33,128 bases of DNA. Origin: JAVVSR01 sp036654095. GTDB taxonomy: Bacteria > Bacillota > Clostridia > Christensenellales > CAG-917. Under the pieces are notes generated by a model that saw nothing but the letters and a program-made list of their open reading frames with translations, made no database searches and had not been told where the DNA came from. The translations under genes and the position numbers were made by a program. Positions 15,871 through 24,627 of the stretch are shown here, one piece after another. The stretch covers positions 1-33,128 of the forward strand of contig JAVVSR010000017.1 of assembly GCA_036654095.1 (NCBI GenBank). Direction: 5' to 3'. Numbering within the stretch: position 1 is the stretch's first letter; the number at the start of each line of letters is the position of its first letter.

Positions 15871-16266
15871 CATTTTTGAAGATTTATTGACAGTTTTTCA
15901 CGATAAAACAAAATACTAACATTTAAATTATTAAGGCATACGGCCAAATTAAAATTATAAGTGCGCAATAGATACTTTAAAAGGCTTAATTGACTGATAA
16001 AGTATGCTATTTTGCCATTATTTTCCTGTAATTTTATGCAAAATATGGCAATTATAATGGACAATATTTCACTACGCAACAAATTTTATGTTAGTTTTCA
16101 GCATATAGTCTAATAATATTAATTTTACACAAATATACAAAATTCTGAAACCTACTTTTTTTTCAAAAAAACGAGGATTTTTTTTTAAATATATTGATTA
16201 ATCAAAAAAAATGAGGGTTTTTGACAAATAATTAACAACTTTTATTTTTTTTTCTTACAATAGGTA
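15871..16266. other. AT-rich intergenic stretch with palindrome and A/T hairpins
   Basis: About 400 bases between divergent promoters hold no gene. At 16194-16205 is a perfect 12-bp palindrome TTGATTAATCAA. It is flanked by two similar A-tract/T-tract hairpins with GAGG in the loop: 16165-16186 (loop CGAGGA) and 16204-16222 (loop TGAGGG). They lie about 45-100 bp upstream of the pilC -35 box and may be regulatory sites for the pilus operon. Confidence 0.5.
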
Positions 16267-16295
16267 TTGAAAATACTGCGCGCCTATGTTATAAT
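16267..16295 (+). promoter_or_regulatory. Promoter of the pilC-M-N-O operon
   Basis: TTGAAA (16267-16272), a 17-bp spacer and TGTTATAAT, an extended -10 with perfect hexamer 16290-16295. Transcription would start near 16302, about 40 bases before the pilC start. Confidence 0.8.
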
Positions 16296-16341
16296 AAACT
16301 AAAGTAATTATAATATTGCTTTTTAATATTTGAGAGGTGTT

Positions 16342-17532
16342 ATGTTAAAATATTCGTATAAGGCGTTGTCTTCTGACGGAAAGAAGCATCAGGGTACGTT
16401 GGTTGCGACTAGCGACGACGACTTTAATAAGGTGCTGGCCGAAAAGCAACTTCGTGTCTATTGGTTTAAAACAACGGGCAAAAGCGAAGCAGGCAAACTT
16501 ACAAAACTGGATATCAACTTAGTACTTGCTTTTTGCAGGCAGTTAGCGTCAATGCTTAATGCGGGTTTACCCTTGCTTAAGTCACTTGAAATGCTTTACG
16601 AGCGTACTGAAAAACCCAAACTCAAAAACGTTCTTGCTGCTTTGTTTGAAGCGGTTCAAAAAGGTAACTCGCTTGCAGAGGCTATGGGTACGTTAGGTAC
16701 TGTTTTCCCCGTTTTGTTAGTCAGTATGATTAAGTCGGGCGAGATGAGCGGTAAACTTGAAGAAACATTGATACGTATGGCTGAGTATTATGACAAGGAA
16801 AAAAAGCAGAAAGGTCAAATCAAATCGGCGACGGCATATCCGAAAATTGTTTTGGTAATTTGTTTTGTTGTCGTAGGTGTTCTATTGACGACAATTATGC
16901 CCAAAATGATAGGTATGGTTTCTCCCGATAAACTTCCTATGCCTACAAAAATTCTTTTAGGAATTAAGGATTTTTTCGGTAAAAATTATTTTGTAATTAT
17001 ATGCGTAGTTTTCGGTATTATAATTGCGCTTCCTATTTTAAAGAAAATTGAAGCGGTTAATTTATTTTTGGCTAAGATGAAAACCAAACTTCCAATAGTA
17101 GGCAAACTAAATAAGATGGTTTATACATCGCGTTTTGCAAGTTCGTTATCGACATTATGTAGCAGTGGCGTGCATCTGCTTGATGCGCTGACGATGGTAT
17201 CGGAAATGATGGAAAACGCATTTATTCAAAATCAGCTTGAAAGCGCTATTGAGGCAATTCGACGGGGCGAGTCCATATCCGTCGCCTTGCAGGGGATAGA
17301 GTCTTTTGACCCGTTACTGATGACAATGATATTCGTTGGCGAGGAGTCGGGTTCGTTGGATGAAATTTTAAGTCAGACTGCCGCCTATTTTGAAGATGAG
17401 TCTGACACTGCTGTAAAGGGGCTGACATCAATGATAAATCCTATTTTGATGTTGTTTATGGCTGTTGTTATTGGATTTGTTATGATTTCGATATTGTTGC
17501 CGATGTTTGCAATGTACGATTCGGTAGGATAA
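16342..17532 (+). CDS. pilC: Type IV pilus inner-membrane platform protein PilC (GspF family)
   Basis: The membrane platform on which pilin subunits are polymerised, coupled to the PilB ATPase. The 396 residues have the usual duplicated T2SSF layout: an N-terminal YSYKALSSDGKKHQGTL domain, first F domain (FCRQLASMLNAGLPLLKSLE, then VSMIKSGEMSGKLEETL), membrane segments near 168-190 and 215-234, second F domain (FASSLSTLCSSGVHLLDAL, IFVGEESGSLDEIL) and a last membrane segment near 363-388. The ATG at 16342 has GAGAGG five bases upstream; a frame starting at TTG 16330 would use that ribosome site as codons. It is the first gene of a four-gene operon. Confidence 0.95.
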   Translation: MLKYSYKALSSDGKKHQGTLVATSDDDFNKVLAEKQLRVYWFKTTGKSEAGKLTKLDINLVLAFCRQLASMLNAGLPLLKSLEMLYERTEKPKLKNVLAALFEAVQKGNSLAEAMGTLGTVFPVLLVSMIKSGEMSGKLEETLIRMAEYYDKEKKQKGQIKSATAYPKIVLVICFVVVGVLLTTIMPKMIGMVSPDKLPMPTKILLGIKDFFGKNYFVIICVVFGIIIALPILKKIEAVNLFLAKMKTKLPIVGKLNKMVYTSRFASSLSTLCSSGVHLLDALTMVSEMMENAFIQNQLESAIEAIRRGESISVALQGIESFDPLLMTMIFVGEESGSLDEILSQTAAYFEDESDTAVKGLTSMINPILMLFMAVVIGFVMISILLPMFAMYDSVG

Positions 17533-17548
17533 TTTATAGGAGAAGCTT

Positions 17549-18460
17549 ATGTTTTATTTATACTTGAACAATGATAAACTTAGGGCAATGTTTGCAACCG
17601 CGACAGGGAAAAAGGTTACGGTGCAAAGCGTATATGATATGGATTTTCCTAGTGAATTTCTAAATGACCCAACGCAAACAAACATTGACCTTCAACTGAC
17701 GGAGGCTATTTTGGATTTAATTCGTAAAAACGATATTAAATCAAAATCGGTAAACTTTGTTTTGGAAAATTCAAAAATTCCATTTAGGGAGATGTTTCTT
17801 CCATACGCGAAGCCTACCGTACTTATGCCAATTATTCAGGGTGAACTTTTTACAGACAAAAAGCTAGCTGACGCGCACACGGTTGATTATATTGAAATTG
17901 AGCGCAACGCTAATGAAGAAAAGCAATCGCGTCTTTTAATTACTTACATTGACAACTTGATTATTGCAAATCTAAAAAAGTGTTGTCGTGATGTAGGTAT
18001 GAAACTTGAAAAAATCGATATTGCGCAAAGCGCATTAAGCAAATTAGTTTCGTATTTACAACTTAGTTTGCCGCAGTCGTTTATGTTGGTAGACTATCGA
18101 TTGACGACGGTTACGTCGTATATGTTTGCAAATGGCAAGCACATATTTTCATTGACGAAGCCAATCTATTCGTTGCCTAACGAAAACTATGCAAACGAGA
18201 TGGCATTTTTCGTAAACGATTTTGGTTCAATAGTAAACGAGTCAATTCAGTTTTTCAAAGCGAAGTATGAGCAATATCCATTTGAAACAGTTTTTATCAC
18301 AGGAGATACGGTTAAATATGCGCCTTGCGAAAAGCAACTTGCAGACTATCTTGGTATCGACATTAGAATACTACCTCTGCCTGAAAACATTAAGGGCGTT
18401 GACGTTAATCAATTTAATGAAGTCAGCGCAATGATTGGCAGTTTGGTTAAAGCGAGGTAA
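17549..18460 (+). CDS. pilM: PilM-like actin-fold protein of the pilus alignment complex
   Basis: 303 residues without a signal peptide or membrane segment, so cytoplasmic. The sequence is divergent, but position between pilC and the PilN/PilO pair, length, and alternating strands such as SFMLVDYRLTTVTSYMFANG (a second ASKHA-type half) and FETVFITGDTVKYAP fit PilM. In studied systems PilM binds ATP and the N-terminus of PilN and links the ATPase to the membrane complex. An AGGAG site lies eight bases before the ATG. The gap to pilN is three bases. Assignment rests mainly on synteny; remote homology was not testable here. Confidence 0.78.
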   Translation: MFYLYLNNDKLRAMFATATGKKVTVQSVYDMDFPSEFLNDPTQTNIDLQLTEAILDLIRKNDIKSKSVNFVLENSKIPFREMFLPYAKPTVLMPIIQGELFTDKKLADAHTVDYIEIERNANEEKQSRLLITYIDNLIIANLKKCCRDVGMKLEKIDIAQSALSKLVSYLQLSLPQSFMLVDYRLTTVTSYMFANGKHIFSLTKPIYSLPNENYANEMAFFVNDFGSIVNESIQFFKAKYEQYPFETVFITGDTVKYAPCEKQLADYLGIDIRILPLPENIKGVDVNQFNEVSAMIGSLVKAR

Positions 18461-18463
18461 ATT

Positions 18464-19198
18464 ATGGCTAAAATGAAAAATGAAATAAACTTTATTGAAA
18501 GTCAAAAACTTGTTGTTAAGCAAAACCAGTCGACTTCATTTGAGTTTGTACTAATTGTTTCGGTTGTTGTGCTTGTTGCTGTAATGGCGATGCTTTATGT
18601 AATGGGCATATTTAACAACAAAAATGCGCAATCGGAAATTGATGCGTTAAATGCGCAGCTGGACGAGATTAAGGCAGAAAATGAGCGTCAAGCAAATATC
18701 TTTAACAAGTTTGAAGTTAAACTTGATAAAAATGGCAATCCAGTTTTCACAGTTGATGAGCTTGGCAATAAAGTTAAAGAATACAACAGTATTGAGCAAG
18801 TAGCAATGGTTGTTGCCAATCAACTTAAAAGCGCTATCGCAACCAAAGATGAGGTTAAAAGTCAAATTGATTTAACGTCAACGGTGCTGAAAATTGTGTT
18901 TTCCGAGGCCGTCGCGCTTAACTGCGAGATTAAGTCAATGTCATACACCTCAAAAACGATGACTATTGATGCGACCTGTTCGACTATGTACGAGTGGGGC
19001 GCGTATAAAGATGCGCTTATAAAATCCACAAATACCGTTTCCGGGTTTAACAACTCGAAATATATTTCAGGCGTAGTTAGTACTGCGGTTACTCCGGTTA
19101 CAGGCGGCGGCTACTCGTTTAAAATTACATTTAACGTTATTGATGATACTCTCTATTTTGATACTACTGCGGCCGCTGATGTAGGAGGTGCAGAATAA
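18464..19198 (+). CDS. pilN: PilN-like bitopic membrane protein
   Basis: 244 residues: a short cytoplasmic N-terminus with EINFIES, which resembles the INLLP motif that PilN uses to bind PilM; one membrane helix (FVLIVSVVVLVAVMAMLYVM, about 27-47); a coiled-coil stretch rich in Glu, Gln and Lys (about 55-80); then an extracellular alpha/beta domain. PilN and PilO form the alignment complex of type IV pili. Its stop and the start of pilO share bases (TAATG), so the pair is coupled. Sequence identity to studied PilN proteins is probably low. Confidence 0.8.
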   Translation: MAKMKNEINFIESQKLVVKQNQSTSFEFVLIVSVVVLVAVMAMLYVMGIFNNKNAQSEIDALNAQLDEIKAENERQANIFNKFEVKLDKNGNPVFTVDELGNKVKEYNSIEQVAMVVANQLKSAIATKDEVKSQIDLTSTVLKIVFSEAVALNCEIKSMSYTSKTMTIDATCSTMYEWGAYKDALIKSTNTVSGFNNSKYISGVVSTAVTPVTGGGYSFKITFNVIDDTLYFDTTAAADVGGAE

Positions 19199-19797
19199 TG
19201 ACACTAAGTAAAAAAGAAAAAACTATGATTTTAGTGCTTATACTTGTTTTGATTGTTGGTGGTTTTTATGTGTATGGTATCACCCCTCAAAATGATGCGC
19301 TAGAAGCCAAGGAAACTATAAAGCTTGATATTCAAGCCCAAATTGAAGAAGAAATTTCCACGGGAGAATTGTTTTCGCAAGCTAAATATAACAATTTAAA
19401 AAGGCTTATTGATGAAAACCGTCAGCTTTTAGCCGATATGGCGGCTCCTGGGCTTGACACAAATACTGAAGTTGAATCGGGCAATCTTCCTGACAACAGT
19501 AGCAACCATATGGTCGCATATGGAATGTTGCAATATTTAGCTGTTCGAGGCATAAAACCCGGCGATGGCATATCGATAGCCGAGCGTACTGAAGTAGGCG
19601 GAAAGGTGATTTATAATTTCCAAACTACCTATGTGTGTCATTCTTTGACGGAACTTATGTCGTTTATTGATGACATTGCAAGGCATACCTCATATTATAT
19701 TACAAACATTACCATTGGCGAAGCTGTTGACAAAGATACCGGCGCAAAGACGGTGCAAGGTGTGATGGCAATTAGTATAGTTTATATTGATGTTTAA
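19198..19797 (+). CDS. pilO: PilO-like bitopic membrane protein
   Basis: 199 residues: a KKEKTM basic N-terminus, one membrane helix (ILVLILVLIVGGFYVYGI, about 11-29), a coiled-coil region (about 33-80) and a ferredoxin-like extracellular domain with LTELMSFIDDIARHTSYYI, the recurrent PilO-type helix, followed by beta strands. It would pair with PilN. The gene starts on the last base of pilN and is the last gene of the first pilus operon. The 64-bp repeat array begins three bases after its stop. Confidence 0.83.
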   Translation: MTLSKKEKTMILVLILVLIVGGFYVYGITPQNDALEAKETIKLDIQAQIEEEISTGELFSQAKYNNLKRLIDENRQLLADMAAPGLDTNTEVESGNLPDNSSNHMVAYGMLQYLAVRGIKPGDGISIAERTEVGGKVIYNFQTTYVCHSLTELMSFIDDIARHTSYYITNITIGEAVDKDTGAKTVQGVMAISIVYIDV

Positions 19798-19799
19798 AA

Positions 19800-20155
19800 G
19801 TTGAAGTTAGCGTTGAGGTACAAAAAAGCTTGGCGCTAGATATGTAAGAGTGTTAGTTTAGGTGTTGAAGTTAGCGTTGAGGTACAAAAATGCTTGGCGC
19901 TAGATATGTAAGAGTGTTGGTTTAAATGTTGAAGTTAGCGTTGAGGTACAAAAAAGCTTGGCGCTAGATATGTAAAAGTGTTAGTTTAGGTGTTGAAGTT
20001 AGCGTTGAGGTACAAAAATGCTTGGCGCTAGATATGTAAAAGTGTTGGTTTAAAATGTTGAAGTTAGCGTTGAGGTACAAAAATGCTTGGCGCTAGATAT
20101 GTAAATGTGTTGGTTTAAATGTTGAAGTTAGCTTTGAGCGTTGAGATTTAGCAAG
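19800..20155 (+). repeat. 64-bp tandem array encoding an RNA hairpin, 5 copies plus a decayed sixth
   Basis: Units start at 19800, 19864, 19928, 19992, 20057 and 20121 (period 64, once 65). Each of the first five holds an identical hairpin: TAGCGTTGAG (19808-19817 in copy 1) pairs with CTTGGCGCTA (19829-19838) across an 11-base loop. Three of the ten pairs are G-U wobbles, so it folds well only as plus-strand RNA. Differences between copies fall in the loop and linkers, and copies 1-4 alternate in an A-B-A-B pattern. It lies between pilO and the giant pilin gene. Confidence 0.9.
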
Positions 20156-20185
20156 GGAATGTTAAAAATGTAACCAAAAGCACAC

Positions 20186-20214
20186 TTGCATTGTTATTAT
20201 TAGTAGAATATAGT
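20186..20214 (+). promoter_or_regulatory. Promoter of the giant minor pilin operon
   Basis: TTGCAT (20186-20191), a 17-bp spacer and TATAGT (20209-20214). It would start transcription near 20221, leaving a leader of about 170 bases before the ATG at 20393. Read-through from pilO across the array is also possible. Confidence 0.6.
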
Positions 20215-20220
20215 AACTTG

Positions 20221-20392
20221 TGTGTAATAATTAATCTAAATATATGCGCGATGTGCGTCACGTGCGCACAACCTTATATAAAAGCGCGCGCATTGAAAGC
20301 TTTAAAAATCGGTTCATCTACGAGAGTGGGCTTATGGCACAACAGGAAAGCTATCTTGCATTGACGGAAAACCGTCATTAGGAGGCAAATGT
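20221..20392 (+). promoter_or_regulatory. Structured 5' leader before the giant pilin gene
   Basis: Within this leader I see hairpin TGTGCG (20252-20257) / CGCACA (20265-20270), a GCGCGCGC run near 20285, and hairpin TGACGG (20362-20367) / CCGTCA (20372-20377) just before the AGGAGG site (20380-20385). TTGC (20356-20359) could pair with GCAA (20385-20388) and enclose both the hairpin and the ribosome site. It does not match the riboswitch consensus sequences I know, including the c-di-GMP-I core. Regulation of translation is inference. Confidence 0.4.
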
Positions 20393-23300
20393 ATGTTGAC
20401 ATTACTAAATAAAATAAAGGCTTTTAACCTTAACAAAGGTAAAAAGGGTAGCGCAATGCTGCTAGTGATTATGACTATGGGTGTTATATTGGTCATAGGC
20501 ACTTCAATGCTGTTTGTAACGCTGTCGTCTTTTTCTAGAAGCGTTGCCGACACCAACCAACAGCGAGCGCAAGAGGCTGCTTTTACCGTGGCTGAAAACT
20601 TAAAGGAAAATGTGGCGTCGATTTTACCATTGTACTCTGCGCAAATAAAAAAGGATGTTACAGCAGATAAACCTGTAAATTTGAAGTTTAACGGCGCAAC
20701 TGAGGTTGATGGCAAAAGTGTAGTGTCTATTAATGGCGCAAATGTATATGTTGATATTTATAAAGATAAGTCGACGTTAGCAACTGACAATGTTATGGTT
20801 AAGGTTGTTGCTAAATTTAGAAGTCAGTTTAAGGAAATTAAGTTTGTCGCAAAGGGCGAAGTTACCGCGAGCTATGATTATATTGAAGATGTTTTTGGCA
20901 ACAGTTTTGTAATGACAAACAATTTAGGTTCATCTACCAACGACTACGCTTTGGTTATCAAGCGTGTTGAGGGTGATGTTTCTATTGACGTAAACCAAAA
21001 TCCCGGCGACAACAATACCAAGGCTTTAAATGCAAAAATTACCGAGGGTATTACGGGCAGTGTTTTTGCTGACGGCAACTTGATTATCGGCAGCGAATGG
21101 AACGTTATTCCAATACAAGGTAATATTTATGTAAATGGTGATTTAACTTTGCGTGGTGTAGATTTGGGCAAGGTTTTGCCAACGTTGTATGAAACTCGTT
21201 TTGGCAATGTAGAATATTGGAACCGAGCCGGTCAAAAGCGAGAAAAGGGCAAAGGTGAGCCTGGCGAAGCAATGTTTTTCGCGTACCGTTATGATGGCCA
21301 ACCTGTGGAAACAAAGTATCACGTTGCCTTAGCGTGTCAAGTTGCAGATATAAACAATAAGAATGTAGCTGACGATATGGACAATAAGAATAAAGGTCAG
21401 TTTGGAGATATTGCCCCAATGCAACTTTATACCGAAGACAGTAGGCCTGTTATTTCAATTAAAGTAGATGGAAAAGATACGCAAATTGAAGGCTATTATA
21501 ATGAAAATGGTATACTTAGAAAGTTAAATAGTGAAGTTGAATCGGAAAAACCTGTTATTGGCGAATTTATGTATAAGTCGCCAACTGAAAAATTTATAGG
21601 CGGTTGCCCTAACTATGTGCCAAGATATGTTGTTGGTGGCAACATTTATTGCAGTGGAAATTTAATTATTGATAAAGCCAATCAAGGTTTTATAACGTAC
21701 GAGCAAGTTATTAAAGATCCCGCAACCGCCACTTATAACTATGTTGAAAGTTGCGCAAGGCCGTATATCCTTGTAGGTGGCGGTAAACTTTGTCAACGTC
21801 CTATCCCTAACCAATCGGCAATTAGGGGTGACATTTTTGTGCAAGGTAAAATGATTTATGCTCCTGACAATTTGGGCGTAAATAATACCGAAAATGGCAA
21901 GGATTGGTCAGATAAAACATTAAAGAAAATGGATTATAATAGCTATTTTTCATCTATTCTTGGGAAAGTTAGAAACGAAGCAGTGAAAAATGGTTTTATT
22001 GAGGGGAAACGATTATTTAATAAAACTTTAACTTGGAATAGGTGGGAGATATATAAAAACAATGATGGTCATTATGCAAAAGGGACCATCTGGGAAGTTG
22101 TTAATTCGGTTAAAACAAGAGAGCGTACATTTAGAGCAGAATTTAAAAATGAAATAGAAAAGGCTGCAAAGATATTATACGAGTTATATGGCGAAACATA
22201 TAATCCGACAGCAGATGCAAATGACTCTAAAAAAATATCAGATAAAATAGCAAATGATTTTATGTCACTTGCTATTAAAGGTGGAGCCATTGACAAACCT
22301 TTGATGACTAGGGTACCTTCAATGATAGACGGCAATCAAAAAAATATTTATACCCAAATGATTATTTCAGAAAATACTGATATTTATATAAACAATCAAA
22401 AAAAATCGAATGGAGGCTATGTGCCTTATGGCAACAGCTCCTCAACACTGTTTTATTCAACACTTAATGCACATGGTCGCACAATAGAGGCAGCAAAGGG
22501 CGACAAGGACTCGTCAAACGGGCTTGAAAAAAACTTTGCAGTTGAGGGTTACACCGCTGCGCTTACTGTAAAATTTCACGATAAATTTAATTGTTCAAGT
22601 ATTTATGCTAATGGCGAAATTGCAACAGTTTCATCAAATCTTAATGATTGTAAAATTATCACAAATTTAGGTAAAGAGGGCGCAACAGTGCGTGGTACAA
22701 ACTTAGTAACTTCGCAATATGATATGTGGAACTTTATGAAACACTTTAGCGCTGAGAATAGGTCAGAGGAAGAATATGTAGGCGTTTTAAACTCTTTCTT
22801 TAATAAAATCGCGCAAGTTGATTTAAATTTTATTATTAAAGACACCTGTAATGGCAGTGAAGGTTACATGGATGGAAGTAGTATGAAATATGTAAATGCG
22901 GACTTATATGGAACATTTTCTACTGAAGTCAAGAAGCCTTTTAATATTTTCGATAAAGTTTTTGGTGGGAGAGGAGAAGGTGAAGCTGGTAGCTATGATG
23001 GCAACATCATTAATGACTCGTGGAATAGAAGTTGGTTTAATAAAGAAGACGGAAGTTTAAATATTATTAAAAGAGGATATGATAGCAAAAAAGGTTTTGA
23101 AGATGGCGTGTATGGCCTTTATGATGCCTTTAATGCAATTAATTCAGTTGCGCTGTTCTCAAGTAACGCAAACTATGGCATTAACATTAACACAGCGCAA
23201 GGAAATGCGTTGGCTGGTTATGACACGGCAAGACATCACTTTTCAGGAGTTAGCTCAAATGATATTGTGGCAAAATTTATAGACACGGCATTCTTTAGAA

Positions 23301-24616
23301 GTAAAAATGACAATAAAGATTATGCGATGTATTTAAAGGGTAAAAAATCAAAGTTTGCAAGTAAAATTACCGAAGTTACCTGTGTAAATGATATTTTTAC
23401 TGAAATGGCTAACGAAAAGTTTGCCGAAGTTTTTGCAAAAGACCCTAAAGAGTATGTTGCAGGAAATAATGGTGGCGGTGAAAACTCAACTCAAATTTCA
23501 ATGAACCAATTAATTGCTGAAGGGAAAGTGACTGAATACACAGAAGTTAAATCGGAACAAAAAACAAAGCAAGTTAAGGCCTATGATACTAATAAAGTTG
23601 CAAATCCTATAATGATTGCAAGCGATAAAACTGACAAATGTTTAGGATATAGCGATACGATAAACGAGGCTATTTGGACTATGACGTTTACGGGCGTAGC
23701 GCCTAGTGGAGCAACTAATAAATTGACGGCTAGCCGAATGTCTGTTGACCCAATGTCCGAGCAAAATATGTGGACAGCTGCGGGCGCTGTTTTTGCAGGG
23801 GAAGACTCAACGCAAATTCAATCACAAATAGAGTATGACATTGACAAAAATATTTACTTTAACTTCCCTGCGGGAAATCTGTATTTTTCATCAAGTCAGA
23901 ATGTTGCGGAAATTGAAAAAGAAACTAACTTAGCAACCGTTACAAGAACGCGTCGCGTGGTGCTTAACCTCGACACAAGCAAACAAGATATATTTGTGTA
24001 CTTTAATACGCCTGAAGTTGTTTTCCTTAAAACTACAATTCAAGTTACAGGCAAAAATAATGCTTATCTAATTTTGGTTGACGACACTTGTATGAGTGGA
24101 AAAACTTATAAACTTGCCGTTGATAATACTTCAGATGACAAAACCGACGCTCGTTTAGGCACTCACTTCTTGTCGGGAAATGTCGATGAATACAGCTATG
24201 ATTTTAAGCATGGAGGCGGTATTGGCGCAAACCAAAAAGTGGAACATACTAAAATAGCTTCACACAGTGTTGGTAACTTGTTTATTGTTGGCGCAAGTGA
24301 AAAAAATACGTTAAGTATTGGACGTGGTGGGCTTGTAAACGGCTTTGTGTACTTGCCAAATGGTACCTACACTAACATCAGTAGAGGTATTTTGGGCATT
24401 CTTCCGACAGCATCATCACAAAACAACAAGGCATCTATTGTAGCTAAAAAAATTGAGCTTGAAGGCAGCAACTCGGGTAAATTGATATTCTCTGCGCTTG
24501 ACCCCGACGCTACTGGCACGGGCGGCGCAAGTGTTGTGTTTAACCCCGATTCAAGCAATTCAACTACTATTGAAGGTTCGGAAAAATGGTCGTTTGTAGG
24601 CTATGTATTTGATTAA
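20393..24616 (+). CDS. Giant PilX/GspK-like modular minor pilin, probable pilus tip protein
   Basis: 1407 residues. The N-terminus has a prepilin leader and helix: basic region ending GKKG, predicted cleavage before SAMLLVIMTMGVILVIG, then a long helix (SRSVADTNQQRAQEAAFTVA). Position +5 is Leu, not the usual Glu, as in GspK proteins that cap pseudopili. The rest is a very large exported part, with repeated beta-strand segments of the type GNIYVNGDLTLRG, GGNIYCSGNLIID and GDIFVQGKMIY. The C-terminal end (LFIVGASEKNTLSIGRGG, GFVYLPNGTY, ASIVAKKIEL) resembles the beta-solenoid tails of PilX-associated proteins. Known Gram-positive pili carry modular pilins with adhesin domains at the tip; this one is far larger. 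AGGAGG lies seven bases before the ATG. It heads an operon with two more minor pilins and pilD. Confidence 0.85.
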   Translation: MLTLLNKIKAFNLNKGKKGSAMLLVIMTMGVILVIGTSMLFVTLSSFSRSVADTNQQRAQEAAFTVAENLKENVASILPLYSAQIKKDVTADKPVNLKFNGATEVDGKSVVSINGANVYVDIYKDKSTLATDNVMVKVVAKFRSQFKEIKFVAKGEVTASYDYIEDVFGNSFVMTNNLGSSTNDYALVIKRVEGDVSIDVNQNPGDNNTKALNAKITEGITGSVFADGNLIIGSEWNVIPIQGNIYVNGDLTLRGVDLGKVLPTLYETRFGNVEYWNRAGQKREKGKGEPGEAMFFAYRYDGQPVETKYHVALACQVADINNKNVADDMDNKNKGQFGDIAPMQLYTEDSRPVISIKVDGKDTQIEGYYNENGILRKLNSEVESEKPVIGEFMYKSPTEKFIGGCPNYVPRYVVGGNIYCSGNLIIDKANQGFITYEQVIKDPATATYNYVESCARPYILVGGGKLCQRPIPNQSAIRGDIFVQGKMIYAPDNLGVNNTENGKDWSDKTLKKMDYNSYFSSILGKVRNEAVKNGFIEGKRLFNKTLTWNRWEIYKNNDGHYAKGTIWEVVNSVKTRERTFRAEFKNEIEKAAKILYELYGETYNPTADANDSKKISDKIANDFMSLAIKGGAIDKPLMTRVPSMIDGNQKNIYTQMIISENTDIYINNQKKSNGGYVPYGNSSSTLFYSTLNAHGRTIEAAKGDKDSSNGLEKNFAVEGYTAALTVKFHDKFNCSSIYANGEIATVSSNLNDCKIITNLGKEGATVRGTNLVTSQYDMWNFMKHFSAENRSEEEYVGVLNSFFNKIAQVDLNFIIKDTCNGSEGYMDGSSMKYVNADLYGTFSTEVKKPFNIFDKVFGGRGEGEAGSYDGNIINDSWNRSWFNKEDGSLNIIKRGYDSKKGFEDGVYGLYDAFNAINSVALFSSNANYGININTAQGNALAGYDTARHHFSGVSSNDIVAKFIDTAFFRSKNDNKDYAMYLKGKKSKFASKITEVTCVNDIFTEMANEKFAEVFAKDPKEYVAGNNGGGENSTQISMNQLIAEGKVTEYTEVKSEQKTKQVKAYDTNKVANPIMIASDKTDKCLGYSDTINEAIWTMTFTGVAPSGATNKLTASRMSVDPMSEQNMWTAAGAVFAGEDSTQIQSQIEYDIDKNIYFNFPAGNLYFSSSQNVAEIEKETNLATVTRTRRVVLNLDTSKQDIFVYFNTPEVVFLKTTIQVTGKNNAYLILVDDTCMSGKTYKLAVDNTSDDKTDARLGTHFLSGNVDEYSYDFKHGGGIGANQKVEHTKIASHSVGNLFIVGASEKNTLSIGRGGLVNGFVYLPNGTYTNISRGILGILPTASSQNNKASIVAKKIELEGSNSGKLIFSALDPDATGTGGASVVFNPDSSNSTTIEGSEKWSFVGYVFD

Positions 24617-24627
24617 ACTGAGGCATT

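Noticed and set aside
16330..16341. Start of pilC at TTG 16330
   Set aside because: It would translate the ribosome site GAGAGG; the ATG at 16342 begins the family's normal N-terminus.
19798..20140. Short frames in the 64-bp array (MLGARYV... and MLKLALRYK...)
   Set aside because: Eleven to thirteen codons, no Shine-Dalgarno sequence, some copies lack the ATG, and the conserved part is explained by the hairpin.
19800..20155. CRISPR array
   Set aside because: Units are nearly identical over their full length with no unique spacers, and no cas genes are present.
20221..20392. c-di-GMP-I riboswitch before the giant pilin
   Set aside because: The conserved GGCAAACC and GACGCAAAGC core segments are not present here or in the other pilus leaders.
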